From NCBI GenBank assembly GCA_944324945.1, contig CALUYE010000005.1, forward strand, positions 1-64,000: a stretch of DNA of 64,000 bases. Reading direction: 5' to 3'. The notes under the pieces are model-generated. The model had not been told where the DNA came from and made no database searches. It was given only the letters and a program-made list of their open reading frames with translations. Shown one piece after another: positions 25,053 to 34,209 of this stretch. The DNA is from Candidatus Gastranaerophilales bacterium (GTDB lineage Bacteria; Cyanobacteriota; Vampirovibrionia; Gastranaerophilales; Gastranaerophilaceae). How positions within the stretch are numbered: the stretch's first letter is position 1; each line of letters starts with the position of its first letter. The translations under genes and the position numbers were made by a program.

Positions 25053-25493
25053 ATGGCAATTGACAGTTTACAATTTAATCCATATTCTACAAATGCTTAT
25101 TTTGGCGCACTAACGGGGATTAACACAAAGCAAGCCCAACAAACCCAACAAGAACGTCAAGTTAAAAGCAGTGAAACGCCTCAAAGCTATACACTAAAGT
25201 TAAAAGAATATTCGCCCGAAGATATACAAAAAGCCGATGCTATTGCTCAAGCGTTAGCAAGTGAAGAAGTAAACGAAGGGTTTTTTGAAGGTTTAGCAAA
25301 AGATTCAAGAGACATCTGGAAATCCTTAACAACAATGTTTAGCGAACCGACTCAAGAAGAATTAGCTCAAGCGTACAATGAAATTGATGCATACAGCTCG
25401 CTAAAACCTCAAAATTATTACGAAGTTGTTGATTCAAACAACGAAGTAATTCCTCAATATAAAGAAGAAGATTTATATCAATTGGTTGCATAA
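25053..25493 (+). CDS. Hypothetical protein, 146 residues
   Basis: Soluble, Gln-rich N-terminal part (TKQAQQTQQERQ, ~30-40), then charged helices (SPEDIQKADAIAQALASEE) and a Tyr/Glu-rich C-terminus (NYYEVVDSNNEVIPQYKEED). No recognised domain or signal. The ATG at 25053 follows a weak GCGAGAG; a TTG five codons earlier is possible. A hairpin (CTCTTGATT/AATCAAGAG, about 25500-25522) after the stop may help termination against the convergent gene. Confidence 0.55.
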   Translation: MAIDSLQFNPYSTNAYFGALTGINTKQAQQTQQERQVKSSETPQSYTLKLKEYSPEDIQKADAIAQALASEEVNEGFFEGLAKDSRDIWKSLTTMFSEPTQEELAQAYNEIDAYSSLKPQNYYEVVDSNNEVIPQYKEEDLYQLVA

Positions 25494-25556
25494 TAAAAAC
25501 TCTTGATTGGTATAATCAAGAGGTTTAAGCGCGTGTTTATAAAATGTTCGATTTTG

Positions 25557-26285
25557 TTAGCTAAAGGTTTTGAATGAAGATTCAATATTATCTTTAATTA
25601 CCGTTGAAACGCTATCGATTTCGGTTTGAATTGCATTTCTTTCGGTTTCAAGCCTGTCAAGCTCCATTTCAAGAGCTTTATCCGTTTTTTCAATTTTTGC
25701 CATAGCTGTATCATATTCAGCCTGTGCTTCTTTATCATCCGATTCGTCATAAACATCGGATATCGCACCGCCGCCTATATTTTCCCAGCTGTCGGAGTTA
25801 AATTTAACATTTCCTTCATCGTCTTTTTCCATTGTGGCAAAATAATAAATCCCGTCTTTAAGCGCTTGTTGGAAATGATCGGTATCAGTAAGATCATCTT
25901 CAACTATCATGAAGTTTTCAGGTTTTAAACTGTCATCTTGTTCCATCATGGTATTAATTTCATCCTGGCTTGTTGCAATAATTTTATTTCCTGATGATGA
26001 AACAAGATAAAATTTTTGTTGAGACGATGAAAAACCTTCCATTTGTTTATTCATGTAATTTAAATAATTTTTATATGTAACATCAACCGTAGATGTACCT
26101 TCGCCGTTTCTATAGGTAAAGGTTAATTTACGGTTTGAAGTTTTATCCTGATATTCGCTTGAAACCTGGGACATTTGATTAGCAAGCTGTAAACGCTCAA
26201 AAGAAATCTGTTGAGCTTGATATTCAACATTGCTTTGTCTTGCCGTTAATTGTAAAAATCTGGCCTGACTTGCTGAAAGTCCCAT
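25557..26285 (-). CDS. Hypothetical coiled-coil protein beginning MGLSASQARFL
   Basis: 242 residues from the ATG at 26283-26285, which has AGGAGA upstream; an ATG eleven codons earlier lacks a ribosome-binding site. The N-terminal MGLSASQARFLQLTARQSNVEYQ and QQISFERLQLANQMS are strongly helical. The middle is acidic and beta-rich (DNDSLKPENF-type). The C-terminal ~60 residues (EYDTAMAKIEKTDKALEMELDRLETERNAIQTEI) form a coiled coil. No signal peptide. I recall similar N-termini in other Vampirovibrionia-type genomes, but no function. It is divergent from the His-leader unit at 26439. Confidence 0.6.
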   Translation of the reverse strand: MGLSASQARFLQLTARQSNVEYQAQQISFERLQLANQMSQVSSEYQDKTSNRKLTFTYRNGEGTSTVDVTYKNYLNYMNKQMEGFSSSQQKFYLVSSSGNKIIATSQDEINTMMEQDDSLKPENFMIVEDDLTDTDHFQQALKDGIYYFATMEKDDEGNVKFNSDSWENIGGGAISDVYDESDDKEAQAEYDTAMAKIEKTDKALEMELDRLETERNAIQTEIDSVSTVIKDNIESSFKTFS

Positions 26286-26438
26286 AGTCCATTCTCCTTG
26301 CGCTTTATTGTCTAACATTTATATATTCGGTATTTTTCTTTAAAACTTTAGAATTTTTCGTTATTTTTAAGGTGTTTTGTTACATTTTTTAACATTTATA
26401 TAAAATTGAATATTGAAAAAAATATAGCCCCGTGTTAA

Positions 26439-26444
26439 TATAAT
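26439..26444 (+). promoter_or_regulatory. -10 element (TATAAT) of the His-leader transcript
   Basis: TATAAT places the start site near 26451, just ahead of the AAGGAA ribosome-binding site (26452-26457) of the leader peptide. A TTGAAA at 26413-26418 is a possible but over-spaced (20 nt) -35. Confidence 0.6.
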
Positions 26445-26463
26445 GACACTTAAAGGAAACATT

Positions 26464-26541
26464 ATGCTTATTAGTAATTGCATTAACAAATTTCATCATA
26501 CACATCATCTACATACAATCCCGAAGGGGCTGTTTGTTTAG
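26464..26541 (+). CDS. Histidine-rich leader peptide, 25 residues (attenuator control peptide)
   Basis: ATG at 26464 with AAGGAA 6 nt upstream; stop TAG at 26539-26541. Residues 11-18 read HHTHHLHT: five His codons, all CAT, within 21 nt, in the middle of a 25-codon frame. This is the layout of the HisL control peptide of enteric his operons, though sequence outside the His run is unrelated. The last codons (ATC CCG AAG GGG) double as the 5' arm of the antiterminator at 26520-26529. It is not a known gene product and is inferred to be a ribosome-stalling sensor of charged tRNA-His. Confidence 0.7.
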   Translation: MLISNCINKFHHTHHLHTIPKGLFV

Positions 26542-26608
26542 TGATGTGCTGATTTTTCGCAATTCTAACATTTAACACCTCTTCGGGCATAAACGAAAAG
26601 GTGTTTTT
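26520..26608 (+). promoter_or_regulatory. Transcription attenuator: mutually exclusive antiterminator and terminator
   Basis: Antiterminator: 26520-26529 (CCCGAAGGGG) can pair with 26578-26587 (CCTCTTCGGG), ten pairs with one G-U. Terminator: 26574-26580 plus 26582-26585 pair with 26599-26605 plus 26594-26597 (11 pairs, one C-A mismatch, 8-nt loop), followed by T5 at 26604-26608. The two share 26578-26585, so only one can form. A third helix, 26501-26507 (His codons) with 26542-26548, could sequester the region upstream. A ribosome stalled at the His codons leaves 26520-26529 free (read-through); one at the stop codon covers it (termination). Confidence 0.72.
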
Positions 26609-26629
26609 AGTTATGAATTGGAGAAAAAA

Positions 26630-27886
26630 ATGTCATTAATAAATATAGTATCGGCTCTTGGCAACAATAACAGCATTTACCCTTTATTGGTTCGCGATTG
26701 CGGCATTGAAAATCTTGCAAAATGCGCACTAACATATAAACAAAACGCAAAAGAATCAAAATTTATCGCCCGTGAAGCTACAAGAGAAAGAATTATAGAT
26801 GAATATTCAACATCCATAATCTGGCTTGGCGGGATTCCTTTAATGGAAAAACTCATGGATAAATTTATTAAAAAATTCGGCCTATCGCCAAAAGTCAATT
26901 TAAAATTGTTTAATGAAACAGAATCGCAGGGGATTAATCTAAATATTAAAAAATTTAAAAATATAGCTCCTGAAATTGTTTCGCAGCTTGAAAAAGTTAA
27001 AAACAATAAAACTCTGTATCAAAATCTTCAAGCGGCAAAATTCTTTGCAACAACAGCAATTCCAATTGCAATAATGGGTTTTGTGCTTCCTAAATTAAAC
27101 TTTTTATATACAAAAAAGAAATTAAATAAAATCCGCTCAAACAACGCCATTCCTTTTAAAGCTCAAACCATGGATGAATTTATGAGAAATACAAGGAAAG
27201 ATAAAAATCTAAGTTTTTGCGGGCTTGAAAAAATTGCAAATATGTCTCAGCTTCAAAAAATGATGATACTGGATGGCGGTTTAACGGTCGGAAGAGTTAA
27301 AACAGGGAGAAATAAATCCGAAAAAGCAGAGCTTGCTTTTAAAATGGCAGGGATGTGTTATTTGAATTATCTTGCACCAAAAAAAATAGAAAAACTGTTA
27401 AACAAACTAACAAAAACAATTTTTGGAATTAATACCGATTTAGATGTTAAGGTTTTAAATGATAAAAATTTTATAAAAGAAATTAAAAATCAAACTCTTT
27501 TATTGCCAAAAGCAAACAATGAAAAAGCAATTATAGATTTTATCGATAACAACCCTGATTGTGTTTTTGTAGAGCAAATTAAAAATCTGAAATTAATTTC
27601 AACCCTTAAAGACGGTTTAAGAGACCCGAGGTGTTATGTTGAAACGGATAAAATAGCTCAATTTAAAAACGCCGTTGAAGAATTTGGCAAAAGCGCTCTT
27701 AAATCTGATAATGTAGAACAATTTGCCAAAAAAGCCCTTCGTGCAAAAAGTTTTAATACGATTGCAAACGTTGCAATAAGCAGCTTTTTATTAGCGGTTA
27801 TGCTTCCCAGGGTTCAATTTTTATTCAGAAAGTTAATAACAGGCTCAAACTTAGACCCCGGCATTAAAAACTACGCAAAAGAATAA
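26630..27886 (+). CDS. Hypothetical membrane-associated protein controlled by a His-type attenuator
   Basis: 418 residues from the ATG at 26630, with TTGGAG 7 nt upstream; a TTG four codons earlier is possible. Mostly basic, helical protein with two clear hydrophobic segments: FFATTAIPIAIMGFVLPKLNFLY (~140-160) and one near the C-terminus (TIANVAISSFLLAVMLPRVQFLF). The two share an AxAIxxFxLxxMLPxxxFLxxK pattern, suggesting an internal duplication. No histidine-biosynthesis, transport or tRNA-synthetase motif is visible. It is followed by the tcdA gene, which has its own -10. Function unknown. Confidence 0.6.
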   Translation: MSLINIVSALGNNNSIYPLLVRDCGIENLAKCALTYKQNAKESKFIAREATRERIIDEYSTSIIWLGGIPLMEKLMDKFIKKFGLSPKVNLKLFNETESQGINLNIKKFKNIAPEIVSQLEKVKNNKTLYQNLQAAKFFATTAIPIAIMGFVLPKLNFLYTKKKLNKIRSNNAIPFKAQTMDEFMRNTRKDKNLSFCGLEKIANMSQLQKMMILDGGLTVGRVKTGRNKSEKAELAFKMAGMCYLNYLAPKKIEKLLNKLTKTIFGINTDLDVKVLNDKNFIKEIKNQTLLLPKANNEKAIIDFIDNNPDCVFVEQIKNLKLISTLKDGLRDPRCYVETDKIAQFKNAVEEFGKSALKSDNVEQFAKKALRAKSFNTIANVAISSFLLAVMLPRVQFLFRKLITGSNLDPGIKNYAKE

Positions 27887-27906
27887 TTTTTTGTTATTAT
27901 TGCAAT

Positions 27907-28611
27907 ATGTTGAATCAATTTTCAAGAACAGAGCTTTTATTCGGCAAAGATGCCATTGATAAATTAAAAAAATCAAAAGTAATCATCTTTGGTCTTGGAG
28001 GTGTCGGCGGTTATGTTGCAGAAGCACTAACAAGAAGTGCTATAGGAAAAATCGATATTGTTGATTTTGATAAAATTACCCCGACTAACCTAAACAGGCA
28101 AATAATTGCTCTTCATTCAACTTTGGGAAGATATAAAACCGATGTTATGAAAGAAAGAATGCTTGATATTAACCCTGAAATTGAAATTGAAACATATAAT
28201 TTATTTTATGATGCTAAAACAAGTATTGAATTTGATTTTTCTAAATATGACTATGTAGTGGATGCAATAGATTGCGTATCATCAAAAATTGAAATAATAA
28301 CAAACGCTAAAAAATGCAATACTCCCGTTATTTCTTCAATGGGAACGGGAAATAAAATAAACCCTTTTTTATTTGAAATAGCAGATATATCAAAAACATC
28401 CGTTTGCCCGCTGGCAAGGATTATGCGCTATGAGCTTAAAAAAAGAAACATAAAAGATCTTAAGGTTTTATATTCAAAAGAAATACCAAAGAAACCAAAA
28501 GAAAAAAACGCTAAAACCCCGCCTTCAAGCAATGCATTCATTCCTTCCATTGCGGGGCTTATTATAGCGGGGGAAGTTGTAGATGATATAATTAATTATT
28601 CAAAAGATTGA
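27907..28611 (+). CDS. tcdA: tRNA threonylcarbamoyladenosine dehydratase (ThiF/E1-like)
   Basis: ATP-dependent cyclisation of t6A37 to ct6A in tRNA. 234 residues: adenylate-binding GLGGVGGYVAEALTRSAIG (~27-45), DFDKITPTNLNRQ (~51-63), and a late VCPLARIMRYELKKR with the PPSSNAFIPSIAGL signature of the TcdA/YgdL branch. Extended -10 TGTTATTAT (hexamer 27895-27900) ends 6 nt before the ATG and there is no Shine-Dalgarno, so the mRNA is probably leaderless. Confidence 0.9.
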   Translation: MLNQFSRTELLFGKDAIDKLKKSKVIIFGLGGVGGYVAEALTRSAIGKIDIVDFDKITPTNLNRQIIALHSTLGRYKTDVMKERMLDINPEIEIETYNLFYDAKTSIEFDFSKYDYVVDAIDCVSSKIEIITNAKKCNTPVISSMGTGNKINPFLFEIADISKTSVCPLARIMRYELKKRNIKDLKVLYSKEIPKKPKEKNAKTPPSSNAFIPSIAGLIIAGEVVDDIINYSKD

Positions 28612-28662
28612 TTTTATACATAAAATTATGTATGATTAATTAGTTATTGAAGGAATACCCCG

Positions 28663-29979
28663 ATGCCACATACAAAAGATGAATATTCACAATGGAGAGA
28701 ATCCAGTTTTAAAGCCTTAATTCCTTTTTTGGTTTTTGTAGTTTTTTATTTCGGGTTTTCGGTTGTAACAAGAGATTTTTCAAAAGTTCCTATGACTGTT
28801 GCTTTTATAATTTCATCCGCGGCGTCTTTAATTTTAAATCATAAAGAAAAATTGAATAAAAAAATAGAAATTTTTGCCCACGGTATGGGAAATAAAGACA
28901 TAATGATTATGTGTCTTATTTTTATTCTGGCAGGCGCATTCTCGGCAAGCGCAATAGCAGTCGGCGGGGTAGATTCGGTTGTTATTGTAGCACAGCATTT
29001 TATCCCTTCAAAATTTATGATTTCGGGTATTTTTGTTATTTCTGCTCTTATTTCTCTTGCAATAGGCACATCCTGCGGAACAATTGCCGCTTTAGTTCCG
29101 ATTGCCGTTTCTTTATCAGATGCTATGGGTTTTAACCCTGCGGTTGTTGTCGGTGCGGTTGTCGGAGGGTCAATGTTTGGAGATAATCTATCTTTAATTT
29201 CGGATACTACCATAGCTTCAACAAGGACACAAAATGTCGATATGAGAGATAAAATGCTCTATAGTTTTAGAATTGTATTAATCCCTGCGATTTTGTGCAT
29301 GTTTTTGTATATGCTTCCTTTTTTTACAAGCGTTGGCACCCCTGCTTTATTGGAGCCGTTAAGTGTTGAATCGTTTATTAAAATAGCTCCTTATATTTTA
29401 CTTTTAATACTTGGTATAGCAGGAATTAACGTAATGTTTTTATTATTAAGCGGAATAATTCTAAATACCATAATAGGAATTTATTACGGTATTTTTAATA
29501 TCTTTGGAGCATTTGCCTGCATTGGAGACGGTACGGTTAATATGGCAACAACAATTATTGTTGCAATGCTTGCAGGCGGATTGTTGAGAATGGTAAGATA
29601 TAACGGCGGAATCACTTTTATTATAAGAAGCGCGGGTAAAATTATCAAAAACAAAAAAACCTGCGAATTCGGAATTTGTTTTTTAACGGGTTTAATTAAT
29701 TTATTTACTGCAAATAACACCGTTGCAATTATAACGGCAGGGCCGATTGCAAAAGAATTATCCCAAAAATATAATATCTGTCCCAAAAAAACGGCAAGCA
29801 TGCTTGATACTACTTCATGTTGCGTTCAAGGAATGATTCCATACGGAGCACAAATATTAATAGCAGTGAGCTTATCAAGCTCTCTTGCTTTAAGCGCTTT
29901 TTCAATTATGAAATCGCTTTTCTATCCTGTTATTTTAGCAATCGGTCTTATAACTTATTTAATTATTTCAAAAGATTAA
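28663..29979 (+). CDS. nhaC: Na+/H+ antiporter, NhaC family
   Basis: 438 residues, about eleven transmembrane helices. The signature GGSMFGDNLSLISDTTIAST (~165-184) and LAIGTSCGTIAALVPI are characteristic of NhaC-type and related Na+/H+ exchangers. GAAGGAAT provides a ribosome-binding site. Extrusion or re-entry of sodium fits the Na+-pumping decarboxylase encoded downstream. Some family members exchange malate/lactate, so substrate is not certain. It ends at a strong terminator. Confidence 0.82.
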   Translation: MPHTKDEYSQWRESSFKALIPFLVFVVFYFGFSVVTRDFSKVPMTVAFIISSAASLILNHKEKLNKKIEIFAHGMGNKDIMIMCLIFILAGAFSASAIAVGGVDSVVIVAQHFIPSKFMISGIFVISALISLAIGTSCGTIAALVPIAVSLSDAMGFNPAVVVGAVVGGSMFGDNLSLISDTTIASTRTQNVDMRDKMLYSFRIVLIPAILCMFLYMLPFFTSVGTPALLEPLSVESFIKIAPYILLLILGIAGINVMFLLLSGIILNTIIGIYYGIFNIFGAFACIGDGTVNMATTIIVAMLAGGLLRMVRYNGGITFIIRSAGKIIKNKKTCEFGICFLTGLINLFTANNTVAIITAGPIAKELSQKYNICPKKTASMLDTTSCCVQGMIPYGAQILIAVSLSSSLALSAFSIMKSLFYPVILAIGLITYLIISKD

Positions 29980-29980
29980 A

Positions 29981-30008
29981 AAATTAGCTCCCTTGTGGGA
30001 GCTAATTT
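29981..30008. terminator. Bidirectional terminator between nhaC and pfp
   Basis: Perfect 12-nt arms (AAATTAGCTCCC and complement) around TTGT. It sits between convergent stops at 29979 and 30012, with A-rich and T-rich flanks for both directions. Confidence 0.85.
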
Positions 30009-30011
30009 AAT

Positions 30012-31691
30012 TTATACATTAACGGGTCTTTTTTCTTGCTCTAATTGAAGCGTTATTGTGGTTAAATCACAAACCGAACTTGGCCCGAAATATTGAATTG
30101 CGCCGGGGAAAATATAGCAATCATTTATTGCCCATTTTTGTCTGTGTTTTTCAAACTCTTTAAATACGGGGCCGTCTAATTCAACAAGTGCTTTTTTAAT
30201 AACGGGTTTCATTGAACCATGGCGGCGTTCCATATTCATCATCATTGTAAGAGGAACTCCTCCCGCAATCCATTGCGAAGCAGGTTTTGTCGTATTTTTA
30301 ATTGATGACAGATAACCTGTTAAACCTGATTGAATCAAAGCAAAAGCATTGTATCCAAGAGAATAGCAATAATCAGCATCAAAATTGGAAGGCATTGCAC
30401 ATCTTCCTTCGTAACCGAAGAAATGCGCTTGATCTGCAAATTTGCCTTTATAAATTCCTTGAGCTTTCATTTCATCAAGTTTTTTTCTTACCATTTCAAT
30501 TAATAATTTTTCAGTTTCAATTTTTGAAACCTGAACATTACCATGCGGGTCTCTATCCATTAACAGTTGAGCTTTTATTTGAGTCGGAAGCGAATTGAAT
30601 AATTTTGCGCTTTTTGAATCAAGTTTCGATGAAATTAATTCATATTTGTCTTTTTGCGAAGCATCTTGATAATTTGAATCTTTTTCAAGCTTTGCAAGCA
30701 TATCATTCAAAGATGAAATCATAACTTTCATTTCAGGGATAAATTCAATCAATCCTTCGGGAATTAAGGCAACACCAAAGTTTTTACCGCTGTTTCCGCG
30801 AGATGCAATAATGTTTGCCATATACGTTACTATTTCATCCAGACTTTGGGATTTTGCTTCAACTTCTTCACCTATAAGCGTAATATTGGGTTGTGTTTGC
30901 ATAGCAACTTCAAGACATACATGAGAAGCCGATCTTCCCATTAATTTAATAAAGTGCCAGTATTTTTTAGCTGAATTTGCATCCCTTTGAATGTTTCCGA
31001 TTAATTCCGCATAAGTTTTTGTTGCGGTATCAAAACCAAATGAAATTTCAATTTGATCGTTTTTAAGATCGCCGTCAATTGTTTTAGGACAGCCTATAAC
31101 AGTAATTCCCGTGTTATTTTGCGCCATCCATTGAGCCAATAAACAAGCGTTTGTGTTTGAATCGTCCCCGCCTATTATCACTATTGCGCCTATATTAAGG
31201 CTTTTGCATACTTCAAGGGCTTTTTGGAACTGTTCTTGGGTTTCAAGCTTTGTTCTGCCCGAACCTATTATATCAAAACCGCCTGTATTTCTGTATTTAT
31301 CCATTATTTCATCGGTTAATTCCATGTATTTACCGTCAACTATACCGGATGGGCCTCCTAAAAAGCCGTAAAGTTTATTTTCTTTGTTTGCGGTTTTCAT
31401 AGCGTCATACAAACCCGCTATAACATTATGTCCTCCGGGAGCCTGTCCGCCCGATAAAATAACGCCGACATTTTTTAATTCGTTTGATAAATCTTCACCC
31501 GTTGTTGAAAATTTTGCAATGGGCTTACCGTAGACATTTTTAAATAATTTTTGAATTTCTTCCTGATCTTTAACAGATTGCGTTGCTTCACCAAGCGATA
31601 ACTTGATGTTGTTGATTCCTTGAGCTAATACTCCTGCAAGTTTCGGCTGATATTTCAGTCTTTCTTGTTGTAGAGGTGAAATTTCTCTCAT
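30012..31691 (-). CDS. pfp: Diphosphate--fructose-6-phosphate 1-phosphotransferase (PPi-PFK, long form)
   Basis: Reversible phosphorylation of fructose-6-phosphate using pyrophosphate. About 559 residues from the ATG at 31689-31691, which has AAAGGAGAT upstream; an ATG 14 codons earlier is less likely. VILSGGQAPGGHNVIAG (~75), GGDDSNTNA (the GGDD of PPi-dependent enzymes rather than GGDG) and PKTIDGDLK are present, with MGRSASHVCLE. Its length fits the long plant/spirochaete-type clade. A GATAAT with upstream TGC gives a promoter in the divergent region shared with rimM. Confidence 0.93.
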   Translation of the reverse strand: MREISPLQQERLKYQPKLAGVLAQGINNIKLSLGEATQSVKDQEEIQKLFKNVYGKPIAKFSTTGEDLSNELKNVGVILSGGQAPGGHNVIAGLYDAMKTANKENKLYGFLGGPSGIVDGKYMELTDEIMDKYRNTGGFDIIGSGRTKLETQEQFQKALEVCKSLNIGAIVIIGGDDSNTNACLLAQWMAQNNTGITVIGCPKTIDGDLKNDQIEISFGFDTATKTYAELIGNIQRDANSAKKYWHFIKLMGRSASHVCLEVAMQTQPNITLIGEEVEAKSQSLDEIVTYMANIIASRGNSGKNFGVALIPEGLIEFIPEMKVMISSLNDMLAKLEKDSNYQDASQKDKYELISSKLDSKSAKLFNSLPTQIKAQLLMDRDPHGNVQVSKIETEKLLIEMVRKKLDEMKAQGIYKGKFADQAHFFGYEGRCAMPSNFDADYCYSLGYNAFALIQSGLTGYLSSIKNTTKPASQWIAGGVPLTMMMNMERRHGSMKPVIKKALVELDGPVFKEFEKHRQKWAINDCYIFPGAIQYFGPSSVCDLTTITLQLEQEKRPVNV

Positions 31692-31765
31692 CTTTATATC
31701 TCCTTTGTTTTTTATAGATAAATTATCGCACAAAAATAGCGAATATCCATGATATAATCAAAAAT

Positions 31766-32278
31766 ATGGAAAATAAGGATTTTATTTCAATAGGAAAAAT
31801 TACAAATTTCTTCGGTATAAAAGGCGAAGCAAAAGTAGGTTACAGTAACGAAAGCCAGCTTAAAAACGCAAAAAAAGTTTATCTTTTGGATGATATATCA
31901 AAAAAAGAACTGACGATTCAAAACCTGCGTTTTCATAAAAATTTTGCCATAGTCAAATTTAGCGAAATAGATAACATTAACGATTTAATTCAATTTAAAG
32001 GCCAGAGGATTTTTATATCCAAACAGCAAGCACTAAAACAACTTGATAATAATGAATACTTAATTCAAGATTTAATAGGCTGCAGCGTATTAAACGAAAA
32101 AGGCGATAAGATTGGAAGTGTAGTTGATATTTCAACAAACTCCTCTCAGGATTTATTAAACATTAAAAATTTAATCGGACAGGTTTTTCTTGTGCCTTTT
32201 GTTGAAGAATTTTTCCCTTTGGTTGATATTGAAAATAAAAAAATAATAATTAAACCCATAGAAGGATTGCTGTCTTGA
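31766..32278 (+). CDS. rimM: Ribosome maturation factor RimM
   Basis: Binds S19 during 30S assembly. 170 residues with the N-terminal IGKITNFFGIKGEAKV of RimM and a C-terminal PRC-barrel-like domain containing LLNIKN and VPFVEEFFPLVDIENKKI. Extended -10 TGATATAAT (hexamer 31753-31758) ends 7 nt before the ATG, with no Shine-Dalgarno: leaderless mRNA likely. The stop overlaps the trmD start as TTGA, the usual rimM-trmD coupling. Confidence 0.93.
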   Translation: MENKDFISIGKITNFFGIKGEAKVGYSNESQLKNAKKVYLLDDISKKELTIQNLRFHKNFAIVKFSEIDNINDLIQFKGQRIFISKQQALKQLDNNEYLIQDLIGCSVLNEKGDKIGSVVDISTNSSQDLLNIKNLIGQVFLVPFVEEFFPLVDIENKKIIIKPIEGLLS

Positions 32279-32952
32279 TTTATGATGTTATAACGCTTTT
32301 TCCCAATATTATTAAAAGTTATTGCCTGGAATCAATCACAAAAAGAGGGATTGAAAAAAATATTATAAAAGTTAATACGATAAACCCGAGAGACTTCTCG
32401 AAAGATAAACACAAAAGAGTTGATGATACTCCCTATGGCGGCGGGGACGGCATGGTTTTAACATGTCAACCAATCTTTGACTGCTATCGCTCCATTGAGA
32501 AAAAAGAAAATTTTGAATTTATCATGCTAACCCCGCAAGGAGAAAAATTTAGTCAAAATACCGCAATTGAACTATCAAAAAAAGAACAATTAATTCTTCT
32601 CTGCGGTCACTATGAAGGGTTTGACGAAAGAATAAGAATAGGCTTAAAGCCAAGAGAGATTTCAATAGGAGACTATATTTTAACAGGCGGCGAACTGGCG
32701 GCTTTAGTTTTAATAGACAGTATTTCAAGAAACCTTGAAAACTACCTGGGAAAAGAAAACAGCGCAAAAATCGACTCCTTTTCGCCATACCTAAACGGTG
32801 CCTTAGAATACCCCCAATACACAAAACCAAGAATCTTTGAAGGAATGCCTGTCCCGGACATCCTTCTTAGCGGCAACCACAAAGAAATACAAACCTACAG
32901 AACCCTCCAAAGCCTCCAAAAAACCCAATCCAAAAGACCGGATTTAATGTAA
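32275..32952 (+). CDS. trmD: tRNA (guanine-N1-)-methyltransferase
   Basis: SAM-dependent m1G37 methylation, SPOUT knot enzyme. 225 residues with YDVITLFPN, DDTPYGGGDGMVL, LLCGHYEGFDERI (~110) and the knot SIGDYILTGGELAA (~132). The start is TTG at 32275, overlapping the rimM stop by 4 nt; there is no ATG in place. Followed by a strong terminator. Confidence 0.95.
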   Translation: MIYDVITLFPNIIKSYCLESITKRGIEKNIIKVNTINPRDFSKDKHKRVDDTPYGGGDGMVLTCQPIFDCYRSIEKKENFEFIMLTPQGEKFSQNTAIELSKKEQLILLCGHYEGFDERIRIGLKPREISIGDYILTGGELAALVLIDSISRNLENYLGKENSAKIDSFSPYLNGALEYPQYTKPRIFEGMPVPDILLSGNHKEIQTYRTLQSLQKTQSKRPDLM

Positions 32953-32962
32953 TAAAACACAA

Positions 32963-32995
32963 AAAAGACCGATATGAATTTCATATCGGTCTTTT
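32963..32995. terminator. Bidirectional terminator between trmD and the decarboxylase operon
   Basis: 15-nt perfect arms (AAAAGACCGATATGA and complement) around ATT, with A and T runs on either side. It lies between the trmD stop and the stop of the convergent oadB gene at 33011. Confidence 0.9.
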
Positions 32996-33010
32996 GGATT
33001 GGTGAAACGG

Positions 33011-34195
33011 TTATTGGACGCAGACGGATAGTAGGACGCCTGCGGCTACGGCGGAGCCGATTACGCCGGCTACGTTGGGACCCATGGCGTGCATTAATAG
33101 GTAGTTATTTGGGTTATATTCCAGACCTACTTTGTTTGATACACGTGCTGCCATAGGAACGGCTGAAACACCTGCAGAACCTATTAAGGGGTTAATTTTA
33201 TTATCCTTGCTTGAGAACAGGTTCATAATTTTTGCCATAATAACACCGCCTGCTGTAGCTAAAGCAAATGCGGTTACGCCAAGAATTAAGATAAACAGTG
33301 TTTGAACCGTTAAGAACTGATCGGATGATAATTTTGAACCGACCGAAAGCCCTAAGAAAATTGTAATAATGTTAATTAGGGAGTTTTGCATAGTGTTTGA
33401 TAAACGTTCAACCACGCCGCATTCTTTACATAAGTTACCGAACGCTAAAGCGCCTACCAAAGGACAAGCGTCGGGAAGGAAAATTATACAAAGAGATAAA
33501 ACCAAAAGAGGGAAAACGATTTTTTCGCGTTTTGAAACTTCTCTTAATTGGTTCATTTGTATTTTGCGTTCTTCTTTCGTGGTTAAAAGTTTCATAATCG
33601 GCGGTTGTATAACGGGAACTAAAGCCATATATGAATAAGCAGCAACAGCGATTGCGCCTAATAGTTCAGGAGCAAGTTTAGATGTAACATATATTGATGT
33701 CGGGCCGTCCGCACCGCCTATGATACCGATTGCGCCTGATTGAGGCAAGGTAAAACCAAATACGCAATATGCAAGCAACAGCGCGCCAAAAATACCAAAC
33801 TGAGCAGCGCCGCCTAAAAGTGCGGTTTTAGGGTTTGCAATAAGCGGCCCAAAGTCTGTCATAGCGCCAACGCCCATAAAGATAATTAAAGGGAAAAGTC
33901 CTTTATGGATACCTGCTTCATATACAACGTATAAAAATCCGCCCGGATCAGCCATACCTGCGTTTGGGATATTGGATAAAAATCCGCCGAAAGCTATCGG
34001 AACCAAAAGCAAGGGTTCATATTGTTTTTTAATACCAAGCCACATTAAAAATAAACAAATTACAAGCATAATCGGCGAGCCGAATTGATGCAGGAATTGT
34101 TCAAACGGGGCTGTAATTGTAGGATCGGCAGGCTGTACCATGTTGTACAAGCCTGTTGTATGCCATAATTGTTGAAAAATTTCGCCTAAATTCAT
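33011..34195 (-). CDS. oadB: Sodium pump decarboxylase, beta subunit
   Basis: Integral membrane subunit that couples decarboxylation of carboxybiotin to Na+ export. 394 residues, about nine helices. [38 protein letters not shown] and [18 protein letters not shown] are diagnostic for OadB/GcdB. The ATG follows GGAGGATAAAAA. It is the last gene of birA-oadG-oadA-oadB. The beta subunits of glutaconyl-CoA and methylmalonyl-CoA decarboxylases look similar; the alpha subunit decides for oxaloacetate. Confidence 0.93.
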   Translation of the reverse strand: MNLGEIFQQLWHTTGLYNMVQPADPTITAPFEQFLHQFGSPIMLVICLFLMWLGIKKQYEPLLLVPIAFGGFLSNIPNAGMADPGGFLYVVYEAGIHKGLFPLIIFMGVGAMTDFGPLIANPKTALLGGAAQFGIFGALLLAYCVFGFTLPQSGAIGIIGGADGPTSIYVTSKLAPELLGAIAVAAYSYMALVPVIQPPIMKLLTTKEERKIQMNQLREVSKREKIVFPLLVLSLCIIFLPDACPLVGALAFGNLCKECGVVERLSNTMQNSLINIITIFLGLSVGSKLSSDQFLTVQTLFILILGVTAFALATAGGVIMAKIMNLFSSKDNKINPLIGSAGVSAVPMAARVSNKVGLEYNPNNYLLMHAMGPNVAGVIGSAVAAGVLLSVCVQ

Positions 34196-34209
34196 TTTTT
34201 ATCCTCCGG

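Noticed and set aside
33397-33597. Open frames antisense to the oadB, oadA and helicase genes
   Set aside because: They lie opposite well-conserved coding sequence with intact family motifs and show low-complexity translations, so they are shadows of the real genes.
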